DNA from: Chondrus crispus
Taxonomy: Eukaryota; Rhodophyta; Florideophyceae; Gigartinales; Gigartinaceae
DNA: 64,000 nt
Assembly: GCF_000350225.1 (NCBI RefSeq)
Contig: NW_005179121.1
Location: 1-64,000, forward strand
Direction of reading: 5' to 3'
The stretch's first letter is position 1; every line of letters starts with the position of its first letter. Below are positions 31,034 through 43,300 of this stretch, piece after piece. The notes beneath the pieces are model-generated. The model saw nothing but the letters and a program-made list of their open reading frames with translations. It had not been told where the DNA came from and searched no databases. The position numbers and the translations under genes were made by a program.

Positions 31034-32932
31034 TTAAGCGTGAACGTCCGCGTTCACGATTTGGGTGAGGTCTCTGCCGGTACGTCTCCGGAGGCGTTGG
31101 GCGTAACGAGACACCAACTCCTCCGAGACGTGAGTCCGCGCAGTCCAAGTGGGTGTGTCGTAATCCGCCCACTTGATGAGGAACTCCGTAGTTCCGTCTT
31201 CCATGACCCGATGTCTCAGTAGCCGTTCGACGGCATACTGCGTTCCCGCGGTGACCTTATCGGTGAGGTCCCGCGGGGTCGTCGTACTTGCTCATGGCGC
31301 GTCTATCGGAGACGGCGCGTACACGTAGCGGTCGGCGGAGACTCGCTCGGTGACCCCATCACGATCGATCGTGATGGTTCGACGGTCATTGGCGAGCACG
31401 CGGTAGGGTCCGACAGCGGGCGAGGCGAGCTTGTTCGATGTCTTAGCCCCATCGGTGGGGTTGAGATATACGTATTCCCCGGGACGGAGCCGGGAATTAA
31501 TACGTCGTATGCGCTTATCGAAGTTGCGCTTGTAGCGAGCCTGCGTCCGATGCAGGCTCCCGTAGGCCTTCTGGATAGTCGAATCCAAGGTCTTGAGGAA
31601 CTCGGCACGTTGGTTCCCGCTATCGGACGGGGGCGCGCCGCCGTCCGCCCGTCGGAGAGAGAACTCCGGCGGTGGCCTGCTGAGCACGAGCTCAAACGGC
31701 GTGGTGCGTGTGGTGCGATGTACGTGGGAGTTGTACGCATACGTAAGCGGCCCCACGTACACATCCCAGTCTTCCTGGTGTTCACCCACGTAGTTCCGCA
31801 GCATCTAGGCGATTGTTCGGTTATATCGCTCGACTTGCCCGTTCGTCTGGGGATGGTACGCCGAAGTGTACAAATTCGTTATCCCCAGAACGCGGCACGT
31901 GCTGTGGAAGAACTTGGCATTAAACTGAGGGCCGTTGTCCGAAAGCAACGTGCGAGGGACGCCATACTTGAACACCCACGAGTCGCAGAACGCAACTGCG
32001 ACCGTGTGCGCTGTTATCGTGCGGAGCGCAACGACTTGCGTTAGCTTACTGAAGCGGTCCGTAATCACGAGCAGGAACCGCTTTCCTGTCTTCGTCTTGG
32101 GTAGCGGCCCCAAGATGTCGATCGCGAGGCTCTCGAGGGGCCTCTTAGCTGGAAACAATCTCAATCGGTTGAGATGCTTCCTCAGCTTCACCCGGTTCAT
32201 CGCGCAGGTTCGACACCCTCGCACCGTGGCTGCGACGTCTGCAGCCAGGTGGGGCCAGTAGTACTCGCGACGGAGCGCGTAGTACATACGGTTCTGGCCC
32301 GGGTGCCCCGCGATGGCCGGGTTGTGGCACAGGCGAAGGAGCCTGGCGCGGAGCGTCCGAGGTACCACGACCTGAACGATATCAGGGTCGAAGGGGTGTC
32401 TCCGTTTGAGCACCCCTTGGTGGTCCTCGAAGAACGCGGAGTCCCGGGACTCTGACTTTCGTTCCAAAACGGTTTAGCAGAAGTCATCCACGCGTTGCTC
32501 CTCGGCTATCTCCTCTATCGTAAGAGGGGCCGGAAGGTCGTCCTGCGGTGGGGCGACCGGGGAGTCGAGCACGCCAGCCTCAGGGTCTTCGGCGCGCTGG
32601 ATGTCGGCGGCGTCGAACTCGTCGTTCTCCTCCCAAAACGAATTGGGTCCTTGGAGAGCGGGGGCTTCGTCGTCGCCTCTCGGTTCGTCGCGCGTCTGTA
32701 CGCGCGACCTTGTTCGGGCTTCGGCTTGATTCCGTGTCGTTACGAAGACATGGACGGCCTGATGATCGCAGCTCGCGGTACAAGCGTGGTCCGCGAGCTC
32801 GTTCGATACGTCTCGAACAGTCTTGCTCCCGTCGAAACTGGGGATGTCGTCATCCACCTCGACGGTGGGGCGAGGGTCATCGGCGACCTTCGGCGACACG
32901 AGTCGTGACAGGGCATCGGGCACCTGATGCAC
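31034..32932 (-). pseudogene. pol: Element D integrase and chromodomain
   Basis: The zinc-binding part (CHNPAIAGHPG, CRTCAMNR) and the catalytic residues are intact: AIDILGPLP, LSDNGPQFN and NGQVERYNR. Stops interrupt it at about 32474 (CAA to TAA compared with A), 31805 and 31292 (CGG to TGA). The chromodomain segment follows to TAA 31034-31036, inside the hairpin GTGAACG...CGTTCAC. Confidence 0.85.
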
Positions 32933-34381
32933 GCGTCCGGGGCGGTGCTGAATGGTGAAATCTTATTCAGCCAGACGTACCCGCCACCGGGTGAGTCTTC
33001 CGGAACTCTCGGTGAGGGACATGAGCCACCTCAGGGCGTCGTGATCCGTTCGGACGGTGAACTTCGTTCCTTCTACGTATGGCCGTAGTGTGCGGACGGC
33101 CCAGACTACGGCAAAGCACTCGCGCTCCGTAGCGCTGTAGTTGCGCTCACTATCGGACAGTGAGTACGACCAATACCCCACGGGTCGCCAGTCGTTCGTC
33201 TCTTCGTGCTCCTGTAGTAAGGTGCAGCCGAGTTGGTAGGCACTCGCGTCGCTGTCTATCATGTACGGACGACCGTGCCGGGGCAACGCGAGGATCGGCG
33301 GAGCGATCATGCACTTCCTAAGGTTCTCGAACGCTTGAAGTTGCAGCTCCGTGGGGTTGTAGAAGTCAGGATCCGAATCCTTGCGCGTCATGTCGGTCAG
33401 AGGACGCGCTATCTTAGCAAACCCCTTAACGAATCGGCGGTATAAGTTACACGCCCCGAGGAACGAGAGCACTTGCGTCAACGTCCTCGGGAACGTGAAC
33501 GTCTTGAAAGCGTCGGCCGCCGTATCAGCCACGCTCAACGTGCCTGGGGAGATGACGTGGCCCAGGTAGTGTACCTTCGGTCGGAAGAAGCTGCACTTCT
33601 TGAGCTTAAGGGAGATACCGGAACTCCGCAGTAAGCTCAAGACGGTATTGAGATGCCTCGCGTGTTCTCCGTGCGTACGGGAGAACACGATCACGTCGTC
33701 GAGATAGACGAAGCATATTTGCCAGCGGACCCCGGAGATTATTATGTCGAGCGCACGTTGGAGGGTGGCCCGTGCCCCTTTGAGTCCAAACGGCATGCGC
33801 AAGTGGCGAAACGTGCCCATGTGCGTCGGAAACGTGGTCTTATCCCGGTCTTCCGGAGCGACCGGGATCTGCCAATAACCGGAATTGCAGTCCAACGTGG
33901 TGAAGACGGCTGCATCTCCTAACGAGTCGATGCAGTCGTCCATCCGTGGCAGCGGATACGAATCGGCTGCCGTCTTCGCGTTGAGACGCCGGTAGTCCAC
34001 GCAGAACCGAAGAGAGCCGTCTTTCTTCGGTACGAGCACCACGGGGGACGCCCACTAGGTGCTCGCGGGTTCGATAACCCCCGCGTTCAACATCTTTTTG
34101 ACCTCCTTCGCGACCATTTCGCGCATGGCCGGGCCCTTCCGATAGGGCATAGAGCGAATCGGTTTCGTTCCCGGTTCGAAGGGAATGCGGTGCTCCGTGG
34201 CTTGGACCGTTCCAAGCGCACCGCTCCACAGACTCGAGTTCTTACGGAGCATCTCGAGTACGTGACCACGGAGCTTGTCATCGTCGATGTATGACAGGTC
34301 GATCTCTTTTTCCCAATCCATCGGTGGATTTTCGGGATCCTTTTGCTGGTGGAGAACAGTACCCTTGCCGTCGGTTGGCAT
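32933..34381 (-). pseudogene. pol: Element D reverse transcriptase and RNase H
   Basis: Contains DWEKEIDLSYIDDD, KKDGSLRFCVDYRRLN, FTTLDCNSGYWQIP and the catalytic FVYLDDVIVFS, then RNase H with MIDSDASAYQLGC and NYSATERECFAV. A TAG near 34043-34045 replaces Glu of STEWASP and a TAA near 32960-32962 replaces Tyr of LAEYDFT. The frame is -1 relative to the protease, the same relation as in element A. Confidence 0.85.
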
Positions 34382-35604
34382 AAAGGTGACCGTTCGTCCA
34401 GGTCCACCCCCCTGCCCCCGGTGGTGGTCTTATCGTCGGAGTTGGATCGGCCAACTCCTACCCCACCGACTTGATCGGTCAAGTCGGTCTGGTGTAGTGC
34501 GTGCGCGATCCCCTCGGCGACCTTACGTTCAGGAGTGAGGATCGCGAGAGGGTTGCGCTCCGCGTATCTCACGACGGTGTGCTTCGGAAGCCTTCTTTCT
34601 CGTCGTGAGAAATTCGCGACGATGGTCTGATTCGGTAGGACCTCCGCGACGCCATTCGTCAGCCTCACTCCATGTCGGTGTTGGAGTGAGGGCTTGGGTT
34701 CCAGGAACACGAGGCCCCTCCCCGCGGTTGTCACACGCACGCGGGCTTGTAACATCGCGGGGATGGTAACCCAGCCGGCGATTCGGATCGCTTGCGGGGC
34801 CTCCTCGCGTACGTCTGGCCGACCCGTGTGTCGCCCGTGTCGCCTGGTAGGGGGAGTCGACTCCCCCTTTCCGTCGACGATGGCGACGGAACCGCCTTGG
34901 CGTAGCTCCATTCGTTGAGCTTCGATGTCGATACGTCGCACGTGCGTATCGATGAAGGCCGTGCCGAGGAGGACCCGCACGGCGAGCTGGTCCGCTACTA
35001 CGAACGGAATTCGGAACACCGTGTTCCTCAACCGCACGGCCAGGCGGACGACGGCCGAAAGCTTGAGGGGGTTGCTATTCGCGCCTTCAAGTCGTGGCAG
35101 AGGTGCTCCGTGCACGACGTAACGCGTCCAATCGGGGGGAAGGTCGGCCTTCCTCACCAGATTATACCCCGAGCACGTATCAACGGCGATCGTGCGGGGT
35201 TTAAATGCATTTCCCTCTGTGGCTATCGAGCCGAGGACGTTGTAAATCTTCGACGTCATAAGGCAAATGACGCCGTCGACAACCTTCGGGGCGGCCTTAT
35301 CGGTGAGGTCGTTCCGCCGGGGCCTTCGATTTCGGTGCTGGCCCCGCTTGCGTTTCGTTCTCCCCCTTTCTTGGGGCGTCTGCGGATCAGTGACGCCCCT
35401 CGGATTATTCGAGTCCGTACGACACGGACCCCTCTTCGGCGACCTTGGGCTCGCGGGAGTCAGGGTGTCGACCGAATGTTTTCGGTCGTCGTGGCCCCCG
35501 TCGCCATCGTTACGCCTCACTGGGACGTCGGCTGTCCCGGTGTCTTGTCCTCCTAACGTCGGGCCTTCGTAGGCCTCGACGTGCGCTCCCTCCTGTATCG
35601 GCAT
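34087..35604 (-). pseudogene. Element D protease region
   Basis: From MPIQEGAHVEAYEGP. The active-site strand is AVDTCSGYNLVRK: Asp-Thr-Cys instead of the usual Asp-Thr/Ser-Gly. The frame stays open about 290 bases past the start of the RT frame, giving a long overlap. It is -1 relative to gag. Confidence 0.75.
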
Positions 35605-35707
35605 TACAGAAGCTCCCGTGCTCGCCTCCGGCAGCGGGGGATGTATTCTCGGACAATACCACCGGTGTCCTTGGCGAGCACGCGGGGTCGGGTGTAGTTC
35701 GTGGGGA

Positions 35708-35756
35708 AAAGACGGCTCACGCGACCGCGTGTACGTAACCGTCTTTACCCTTTTTT
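35708..35756 (-). promoter_or_regulatory. Gag-pro frameshift signal, element D copy
   Basis: Minus strand: A6 (35751-35756), GGGTAA, then the stem AAAGACGG/CCGTCTTT with inner CGCG-rich stem, 35708-35746. One inner-loop difference from element A; the stems are kept. Confidence 0.65.
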
Positions 35757-38315
35757 CGAACTACCCGTGTTATCGGAGCTCACCTCCTGGCTATCGACGG
35801 CCAGGTCTTCCTCTGGTAGCCGGCCGCGTGGGTCGGGACGATTCCTCCACTGCGGCTCGGCGGCCTTGGCGAAGTACTCGGGTACTTCCGGGCCTTGACC
35901 TGTGGCGTCCGGTCGTCGCAGGATATGGGGGACGAAGCGATTCGCCTCTCCTTCGTCACTCTCCGTGGGTAGAGGGTACGGATCCTCTACCCAGTCTTAC
36001 AGGTACATTATCGCATTTTGTACCTGTTGGGGTAACCGAGAACGGTCTCGGTCCCCCCTTTCTCCTTGACGGGGGTACCTTGTGTCCGCCTGCCGGTAGG
36101 CGGGTCGATCCCGACGATCGACTTCGTTACGACGGTACCCGCCTCCACGGGGGGCGAAGCATGCGCCCCCACCCTATCGGTTCGGGAAACCTTGACGCGG
36201 GGGACAGCCCTCGCCCGCCGCTTGCCGGAGGAGATTACGCGCACCGGGGCGCGTCTCCATCTGGTAGCAGTAGTTCCTGTACGCCGTGAACATTCGTTGT
36301 TCCGGCGGCAGGAACGGGCACGCGTACATGGCATGCCCGTACGTACGGCATAGCCAGCACACGTACGCGCTGCCGTCCGTTGAGGCGAAGGTCGCCGCGT
36401 GCCGCGCCTCCTCATCGGTGAGGAGGGGCACGCGAGGCGAGGCGCTTCCCTTATCTGGACTCGAGATATCGAGCTCGGCGACGCGGAGGTCCGTGCCCCT
36501 TGCCACTCTCGGAGTGGCCGCGAATGCGGTCGCGTAACTCGACGTCGTTCCGGTCGACATCGGTGAGGGGTTTCGTGCCCCCACGGGCCTTGCTCCTTGC
36601 GTAATGAGGACAGGGTCGGCCTGCCACTCATCCTCCCCGATATGGAGGGTCGAGGCGGGCGAACTTGTCGCGGCGGACTTCGTAGTCCTGCCAGCCCTCC
36701 CTGCCGGTTTCGGATCCGGCAGAAGTAAACCGCGCCGAGCGCGGTACGTTGTACCTTCCGCCGTGGCGATACGGCGGATGGTCGGAAGATCGGTCTTCTG
36801 ACTGCCTGGCAGCCTTTGCACAGTCTCGGATACTGCGGCACGGGTTGCCGGTGCAAGTCCCCGCACCAAGTAGTGCGCGAGGGACTGTTCGGTGAAGACT
36901 GCCGTGCATCGGAACGCGGCAGTCTCGAGTCGGTCAGCAAACGTGCTTTCAGTGTCATGCGATTGCTGTCGCGCCGTAGCGACAGCGTCGTACGCTTCAC
37001 CTAACACGTCGTCCGTGAGGTAGCGTTTCAAGAATTGATTCACGAGCCCCGGCCAGCTCACGTCGTCGTGGAGCTGGCCGGCGCCGAGGCCACGCATCGT
37101 ATAACTCGGATACAGGCGCCCCGCGTCGCGCTGGAGGAAGTGCGCGAGGACTCGTACCGCAATACCTTCGGTCAGGTGTTGCGAGTTGAAGGTGATTCGG
37201 ATATCCTTCATGAACGGCAGCAGCTGGATCGGGTCGGTACCGTCGAAGCTGCGCATCGTGGGACGGATCCCACGACAGCGTTGGACGTACTTCGCCATCC
37301 GTCCCGCGTCACCCGAGGTAACGAGCCTCGAGGTGTTATCCAAGCGGTACATACGATAGTCAGCAACGGCGCTGAACTCTTGGATCATCTTATGTACCGG
37401 CTCGAGCCCGGGTTCAGCGGGACCCAGCGTGCCGAAGGAGGTAACCGGTAGCGTACGGACGACTAACGGACCTGGATGCTCGGCGAAACTCGCCGGCGGG
37501 TAGCCGCCCCAGCGGGGATCGACGGAGAACATCGGTTCTCCGGATCCGCGGGCGGCTCCTCCACGGTCCTGTTCGTCCGCGTACGATACGCGGTCCACTT
37601 GCCGCCTACTTCCGGCGATAGGCGGCAAGGCTTGGGTCTCAGACGCGAAGTTCACGTGTATCGGAGGACGGCTTTCTTCTGCAGTCCGACTGGTAGCGGC
37701 ACCAGTCGGACGCCAACCTTCGGGGACGGCAGCGCTCGGAGGTACGGTACCACCGGGCCCTCTCGAGGGGGCACCGGGTAGCCTTTCGGCCATCGTACGT
37801 TCCATGTCACGAGCACGCCGACGAGTGGCGTCGAGCGCAGCGGAGAGGTGCGCGAACGCACCCAATTGATCTGCGGACGGAGACGTTCGGTCCTCGGGTC
37901 GTCTCACCGAAGTCGGCCTCTCAGGGCGACCTTGCCCGGACGGTCCGGGCGAGGCGAAACGGGAGTCTTCGACGAGCACTATCCGCGAGTGTAACTCGTC
38001 GATCAGTGCTCGGAGATTCTCTAAGGACTGCGTCACTTTATCGACCCTCCCTTCGCGCAGGGAGCGGAGTTCGGCCATACATCGAGTGTATACATGGTCC
38101 GATACATCGATCCGAAGGGAAGTACGGACTTCCTCGATGTATTCGGCTATGCGTTCGAACATCGCCGCCGCTCTTTCCTCGGAGAATCCGAGCGACGGTT
38201 CGCCGTCACGAGGACCTGCGTCGCCGTCGCCCGACGGGGCGAATGGGGACTGCACAGCGGCCGGACTCAGATCCGCCGCTTCAGAGCGGATAGAGGGCTC
38301 GAGCTCTTCGCTCAT
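35745..38315 (-). pseudogene. gag: Element D gag
   Basis: Uninterrupted from ATG 38315 for 713 codons (MSEELEPSIR, capsid region, CCHC knuckle CWLCRTYGHAMYAC), then a TAG at 36174-36176 where A has a Ser codon (GFPNR-stop against GFPNQSG). Beyond it the frame is recognisable to the natural TAA at 35745-35747. The intact join VLGEAYDAV shows what the gag of element A looked like before B inserted. Confidence 0.85.
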
Positions 38316-38376
38316 CTCGATGCGATCGGCTCGCGGAGGGAAGCGGAAGTCTTCTCGGAGATCGGACTCCAGGGTC

Positions 38377-38394
38377 TTCTAGGTCGGGAGACCA
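38377..38394 (-). other. Primer binding site of element D
   Basis: Minus strand TGGTCTCCCGACCTAGAA, one base from the LTR; identical to A and C. Confidence 0.75.
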
Positions 38395-38395
38395 C

Positions 38396-39061
38396 TGTAG
38401 CATAAACATCCCCAGCGATAGGGGTGTATGCACAGTTCGACCGAGACCCTTGTAGATCGGGAAGACGGGGGTGAAGCGGGACACCAGCTAACGGCACCGG
38501 GCAGCGGGCCCGGGTAGCGTGGTAGAGCGGGAACGGGGAGGACGCCGGTACGCGCGAGCGGTTCGACGCCTCGATGCCCCGGCGCGGTACTGGGTAACGA
38601 TCCAGTACCGACGGGCGGAGGCGGAGCCGGCTCGTGGGCGTACCGCGCGCGTCCTCAACCCGCGCTCGGTGCCGCTCCAAGGTAATTAGCGAGCGTTACC
38701 TTAGAATAAGCGGGAAGCCGGACCTTGACGGTCGGTGGGTGACAAGTCCGTGCTTGTCTTCCTCCACCGCCGCCGGTCCGCTCTATATTTAATATACAAA
38801 ACAACCTATAACACCACAGTACCGAAGTACTGTAGTGCTCTACTGTAGCACGGATCGGGCCGTACTGTAATACTGTCAGCCATCGTGGCCGACAGTACAC
38901 GTGTGTGCGCGCGCTTCCGTCGCGCGTGTACACGTGTGCGCCCTGTACCCGAGGGGTACACGTGGCCACGCGCAGTGGTACTGTAGAGCATCGGGCTCTA
39001 CAGCACTAGATCCGTTGCTGATCTAATCTAACTAAAAAGCCCCAGGGGGGGTTATACTACA
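38396..39061 (-). repeat. 5' LTR of element D
   Basis: 666 bp; on the + strand it runs TGTAGCATAA to TTATACTACA. It has the family TATA-like box near 38785 and dyads (CTGTAGAGC...GCTCTACAG near 38990; ACTGTCAGCC with one mismatch near 38873). Confidence 0.85.
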
Positions 39062-39929
39062 GTTTGCTGCGCCGACCCTTCCTCTTCTTTGACCTGGGAA
39101 TGACACACTCCTCGAACTCCAGCTGTACACTTCGTCCTCCATGATCCACTCCGGTAACAAGGAGCCCACGTCCAGGCCTTTCGCCAACGATAGAAGTTCT
39201 CGTAGGACCTGTGCGCGTTGGACTCCGCCTCTTTCTCCCTGGTTCTGTCGTTGTCTGTCTCCCAGTACTATTCTGCCTCCCGATCCTCTCCCCAGAGCTT
39301 TCCATCCTCCCTTTTCCTACCACTTGAGGCATGCCTAGCATGGCTGTCCCGTCCACAATTCCCCCAATCCTGTGTCTCGCACCTTCCCTTTCAACTTGTC
39401 GCTCCTCGCGCTCGTCCTCGATCCAACACGGACCGCAAATGCGTCTGTCCGAATTCTCCCCATCCTCTCGCGGAACCTGTCCACAAGCTGCATGCATCTC
39501 ACGCATGCATGATTACATGCGTAGGTGATAATTCCGTCCAGAATAGAACAGGCCGGCTGAGTGCAGATACGAATCGCGAGCTGAATAGGGGTGGGATGGT
39601 GGGCGGCGGATGATGGGCTGGTTCCCGGGGCGGGCGACACCGAACCCCCCACATCAAAGGCCGATATTGCACTGCGTCCAGTGCGAGCATCGCGCGGTGG
39701 AAGAGGCTGCGCCTGAGCAAATTCGGGAGCGATATACACAGCCCTAGGTAGGTAGCTCATTGCAAACAGGGAGCGGCAAAAGCGATGCAAACACTCGAGT
39801 GCTCCGTTGCAAAGCGCGTATGCCGCGAGCGCAGTTGATCTTGTGAGCTTGCTCTATCCATGTATTGCAAAATAGCGGGATTTGTGTGGGCATCGTTTTC
39901 GAAATAATACCGAAATTCGGTTTGGGGGG
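39062..39929. other. Spacer between element D and the MULE-type transposon
   Basis: A minus-strand frame (39057-39506; CGQVPREDGEN, CGPCWIEDE, LEFEECVIPRSKKRKGRR) runs into the LTR edge and may be a gene or transposon fragment cut by element D. I do not recognise it. Nothing else is supported. Confidence 0.3.
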
Positions 39930-40058
39930 CAAAATGTAAATGGCTCAATGCTGCAATCAGTAGGGGGACAAGGTCAAAATCTTTCGGTGTCAGGGGGGGA
40001 CACATGATTTTGTATCGATCCAGTAAGAGACAGGTGCATTTTGTTTCGATAAAGGGGG
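39930..40058. repeat. Left terminal inverted repeat
   Basis: C-rich/G-rich repeat whose complement matches 45677-45806. The longest shared run covers CCTGACACCGAAAGATTTTG and the bases after it. A G run of about 17 lies at its inner edge. Confidence 0.65.
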
Positions 40059-40301
40059 GGGGGGGGGGGAAGAACGATTCCCCCCCCCAACTGTGTCCGA
40101 GACGAGAAGTCACCCCCTTAAACGAAACTTTTTCCCATGTCCTCCTCCTGATCGGAACATGCGAAAAAATTCATTGAACGGGATGGAAATTCCCCCACCT
40201 ATTTGACCCAGATTTCCTTTGTCCCCATCCCGTTCGTACTCTTTCAGCTCTCCAACCGTACGGTTACCAAGGGGAACCAGATATCTTTCCGTATTTCAGT
40301 T

Positions 40302-43300
40302 ATGCCGCCAAAAAGATTGTTCCCATTTACTTTGCAGCTAGCGCTGCGGCACTTCAGCACGGTGGAGAGAGATTGTACACTAATTAGCGACGTGTTCTGC
40401 GTTGGAACTTCTTTCAAAGCCATTCGACGCAGCTACCACAAATTAGCCGTCATGGTCCATCCAGACCACCATGTTGCCCGTGCGAACGGGCTGGAGGCTA
40501 TGGCGGAACGTGAAGAATGCATGAGGCAGCTGTCAAGGTGCATGGTGGTACTGTCACGATGTTGGGAAATTGTGAATAAAGAACACGAATTCCATGAACT
40601 TATGCATGGTCCGGCCCCTCAGTTTCATATCCAACCCAATTTAAAGTACACAATTTCGCAAACACGTGCCGAGGAATCCCTACATCGTGAAGAACAAGAA
40701 AAAATGTATCGCGAAGAAATGAACGAGTTCAACCAGCGCGTGCGTAGCGATTCCACACCAAGCAATTCTAAGGATGACGTGCCCCGTGATCAGGCAGATG
40801 AGCCCTCTTTCCAGTCAGAGGACGAAAATAGGGAAGACGAGGAGATAGATACGCACGCTGATGCTGACGTTGACTGTGATAAACAGGCCCGAGAGGATAA
40901 AAATATGTCCGAGCGAGCAGAACAGCTTCGCAAGGAGAGGGCAGCGCGGGGTATGCCTGCTGACTCTTTCAGTCAACATGGAGGCGACATTTATTCTAGT
41001 ACTGAAGAGTTGAACGATGATGAATTGAACTCCTCAAATGGAGAGGCCGAGGAAGGATTCAACACAGATTTCAATTCGGCAGATTACATAGCCGACTATA
41101 TAGATGTCGACATTGAAAATCAAGATGACGATGAGAGTGCTACATCACAGGATAACAACCATGCCGAAGACTACGATACTGTAAGTAAGAATGAAAGGCG
41201 GCGCCAGCAAAAGTACCAGTCCAAGAAGCGATGCTTGGACCGCGCACGGGTTGCACTACAGGGAGATAGCGTTGCTGCTCGCACATGGAAGCCGCGCCCG
41301 GTGAAGTCGATTTTACCAGTCTTGGGAATGCGTCTCAGCGCTCCCTGGAAATGCGAGCAACTTGTGAGGGCACAGACAGCTGATTTGGGCGTGCAAAACG
41401 GTATAAATATCCACCAAACTCTAGTTAAGATGGTCATGGGGTGCCGAGTTAAGACATGCCACGCGACGTTCGTGTTCGATCTCCAACCACGGAGTGGTTT
41501 TTGGAAACTTAACAAGTACCTCGAACACGCAAACGAGTGTTTCGGACAGGTAGTGCCGGCCCCTGGAGCAAGCCCGACCAACCGGCGGATAAATCACAAC
41601 AAAGCATGTGCTCCTGCATATACTGCACAGCAGGTAGCGCGTTGCATACTAGAAGAGGCATCGTGTGAACCTAATATCAACAGCAAGACCATAGCTGCCC
41701 TTGTAAAAAGCAAGGGTATCTCTCGTCGACAACCACCGTACACGCATTACAGTACCATCCGCAAAGAGCTCCTCCGCCATCTCTGTATATCGAGGGCTTT
41801 GAATATGGCCTCTTTAGAAGGCTATGCTCAATTATTGAAGGATTGCGGACATCACGTAGAGCTTATTATCATGGATGGGCTCGAGATGGAAGCGCAGCGC
41901 ATCAAATCAGCCAAACATATATTCAGACAATGCCAAAAGGCGAGGTCGCTGCCAAAGGAAGCTTCTTTTCAAGCCGACACGGTGGATTTGAGCGACATTA
42001 ACGACAATACGCGTTATTACGGGGGGTTTGTGTTTGTCCCCTCCATCGCCGAGCATATTTGCCGCACTGGTCGTGCTACCACGACTGCCGACGCAGCACA
42101 CTGCGACGGGGTGGGACCACAAATCTATGGAACGACATTCGAGGTCCTTGCGTACGACTGTAACAGTCATCTAGTTCCAATTGTATTTGCACATCATGTT
42201 GGCGCGGAGTGCTTAGAAACGTGGAGTCTGGTATTCGAAACCTGCTCAAAGATCCCAGGCTTCGATGTCGAAAGGAGAACCACAATTGTGGACCAAGAGA
42301 AGGCGATCGATTCCGCATTTCGAAAATGCATGAAGAGCACAAACTTGTTTTTGGACTCTCTCCACGTCAAGAAAAACCTGGCACCGAGACTTGGTGCAAA
42401 TAAAACTAGCGGTCTACAGATGTATGAAAACGCTGTATACGCCCCAGACAGGCAGGCGGTAATGATGATCAAAGCTGGATACTCAGATGTTCAACGGGAC
42501 TATCTGACACGGTTTCAAGACTCAGAACTGTACAGGGCATTTTCAAAACTTGAGGATTTGACGACCTCTTCGCAAGGGGCAGAGAGTGAGATGGCATCAG
42601 CTATTAGAAATAACATCAGATCCGTAGAGCCGCAGAAAATGATATCCACAGTACTGCTAACGCAAAGGTCACGCTTCTTGAAGCGACAAATTGCAGCAAT
42701 TGAGTGTGCCAAACCGGTGCCACCAAATACTGAGAAGCATTTGGCATCACTTGTGCTTCGAGCAAGGGGGTATCAGCGGTCGGTGAGATTCATCTCTGGA
42801 ACGCGCCAAACTGAGGCAACGGTTCGAAGCCAGACAGACGGTTCAATACTCCGCCGAGTTGTCTTGCGAGATACGCCGCAATCGTCACCGCTATGTTGTA
42901 GTCATGCCGAAAAAGGCACTGGATTCCCATGCCTACACGGAGTTGCAGTCTTGAGCCAAAAATTTGGTGTGAGCAATTTGCACAAGTTCATCGCTGAGAG
43001 ACATCTTACGAAGGCGTGGAAGAGACAGTATGAAAACTACACGTTCCAGCTCCCGTCTCAGTCGCGCGTTGATGAAGTTATGCTTAGTGCGAAGAAATTG
43101 GTAGTGTCAGGAAAGAACCTTCATGTTCCGAAAGTCATTCCACCGCCTAGAGGCCGCCCGGTAAAGAATGCGGGAAAAGGCGGAAAGGATGGTATGAGAA
43201 GGGACCTGAGGCTCGTAAAAAGCGTTCTTATTCCTGCTCACTATGTCAGTTGGACGGTCATGTATCCACCAGCTGCCAACTGCGACAGCTGTTTGAAGAT

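Larger units (their letters stand above)
28296..39061 (-). mobile_element. Element D: A-family chromovirus, tail to tail with A, 3' LTR missing
   Basis: On the minus strand: 5' LTR (38396-39061), primer site, gag, protease, RT, integrase, then a truncated accessory module ending at the LTR of A. Nonsense codons are spread through gag, RT, RNase H, integrase and chromodomain, but frames and catalytic motifs are otherwise well kept, so D is the best template for the family. No 3' LTR or target duplication is found. A deletion or a recombination between copies is likely. Confidence 0.85.

Noticed and set aside
165-39061. Terminal inverted repeats of one giant 39-kb DNA transposon
   Set aside because: The inverted ends are LTRs of two separate elements (A and D) in opposite orientation, each with its own primer site.
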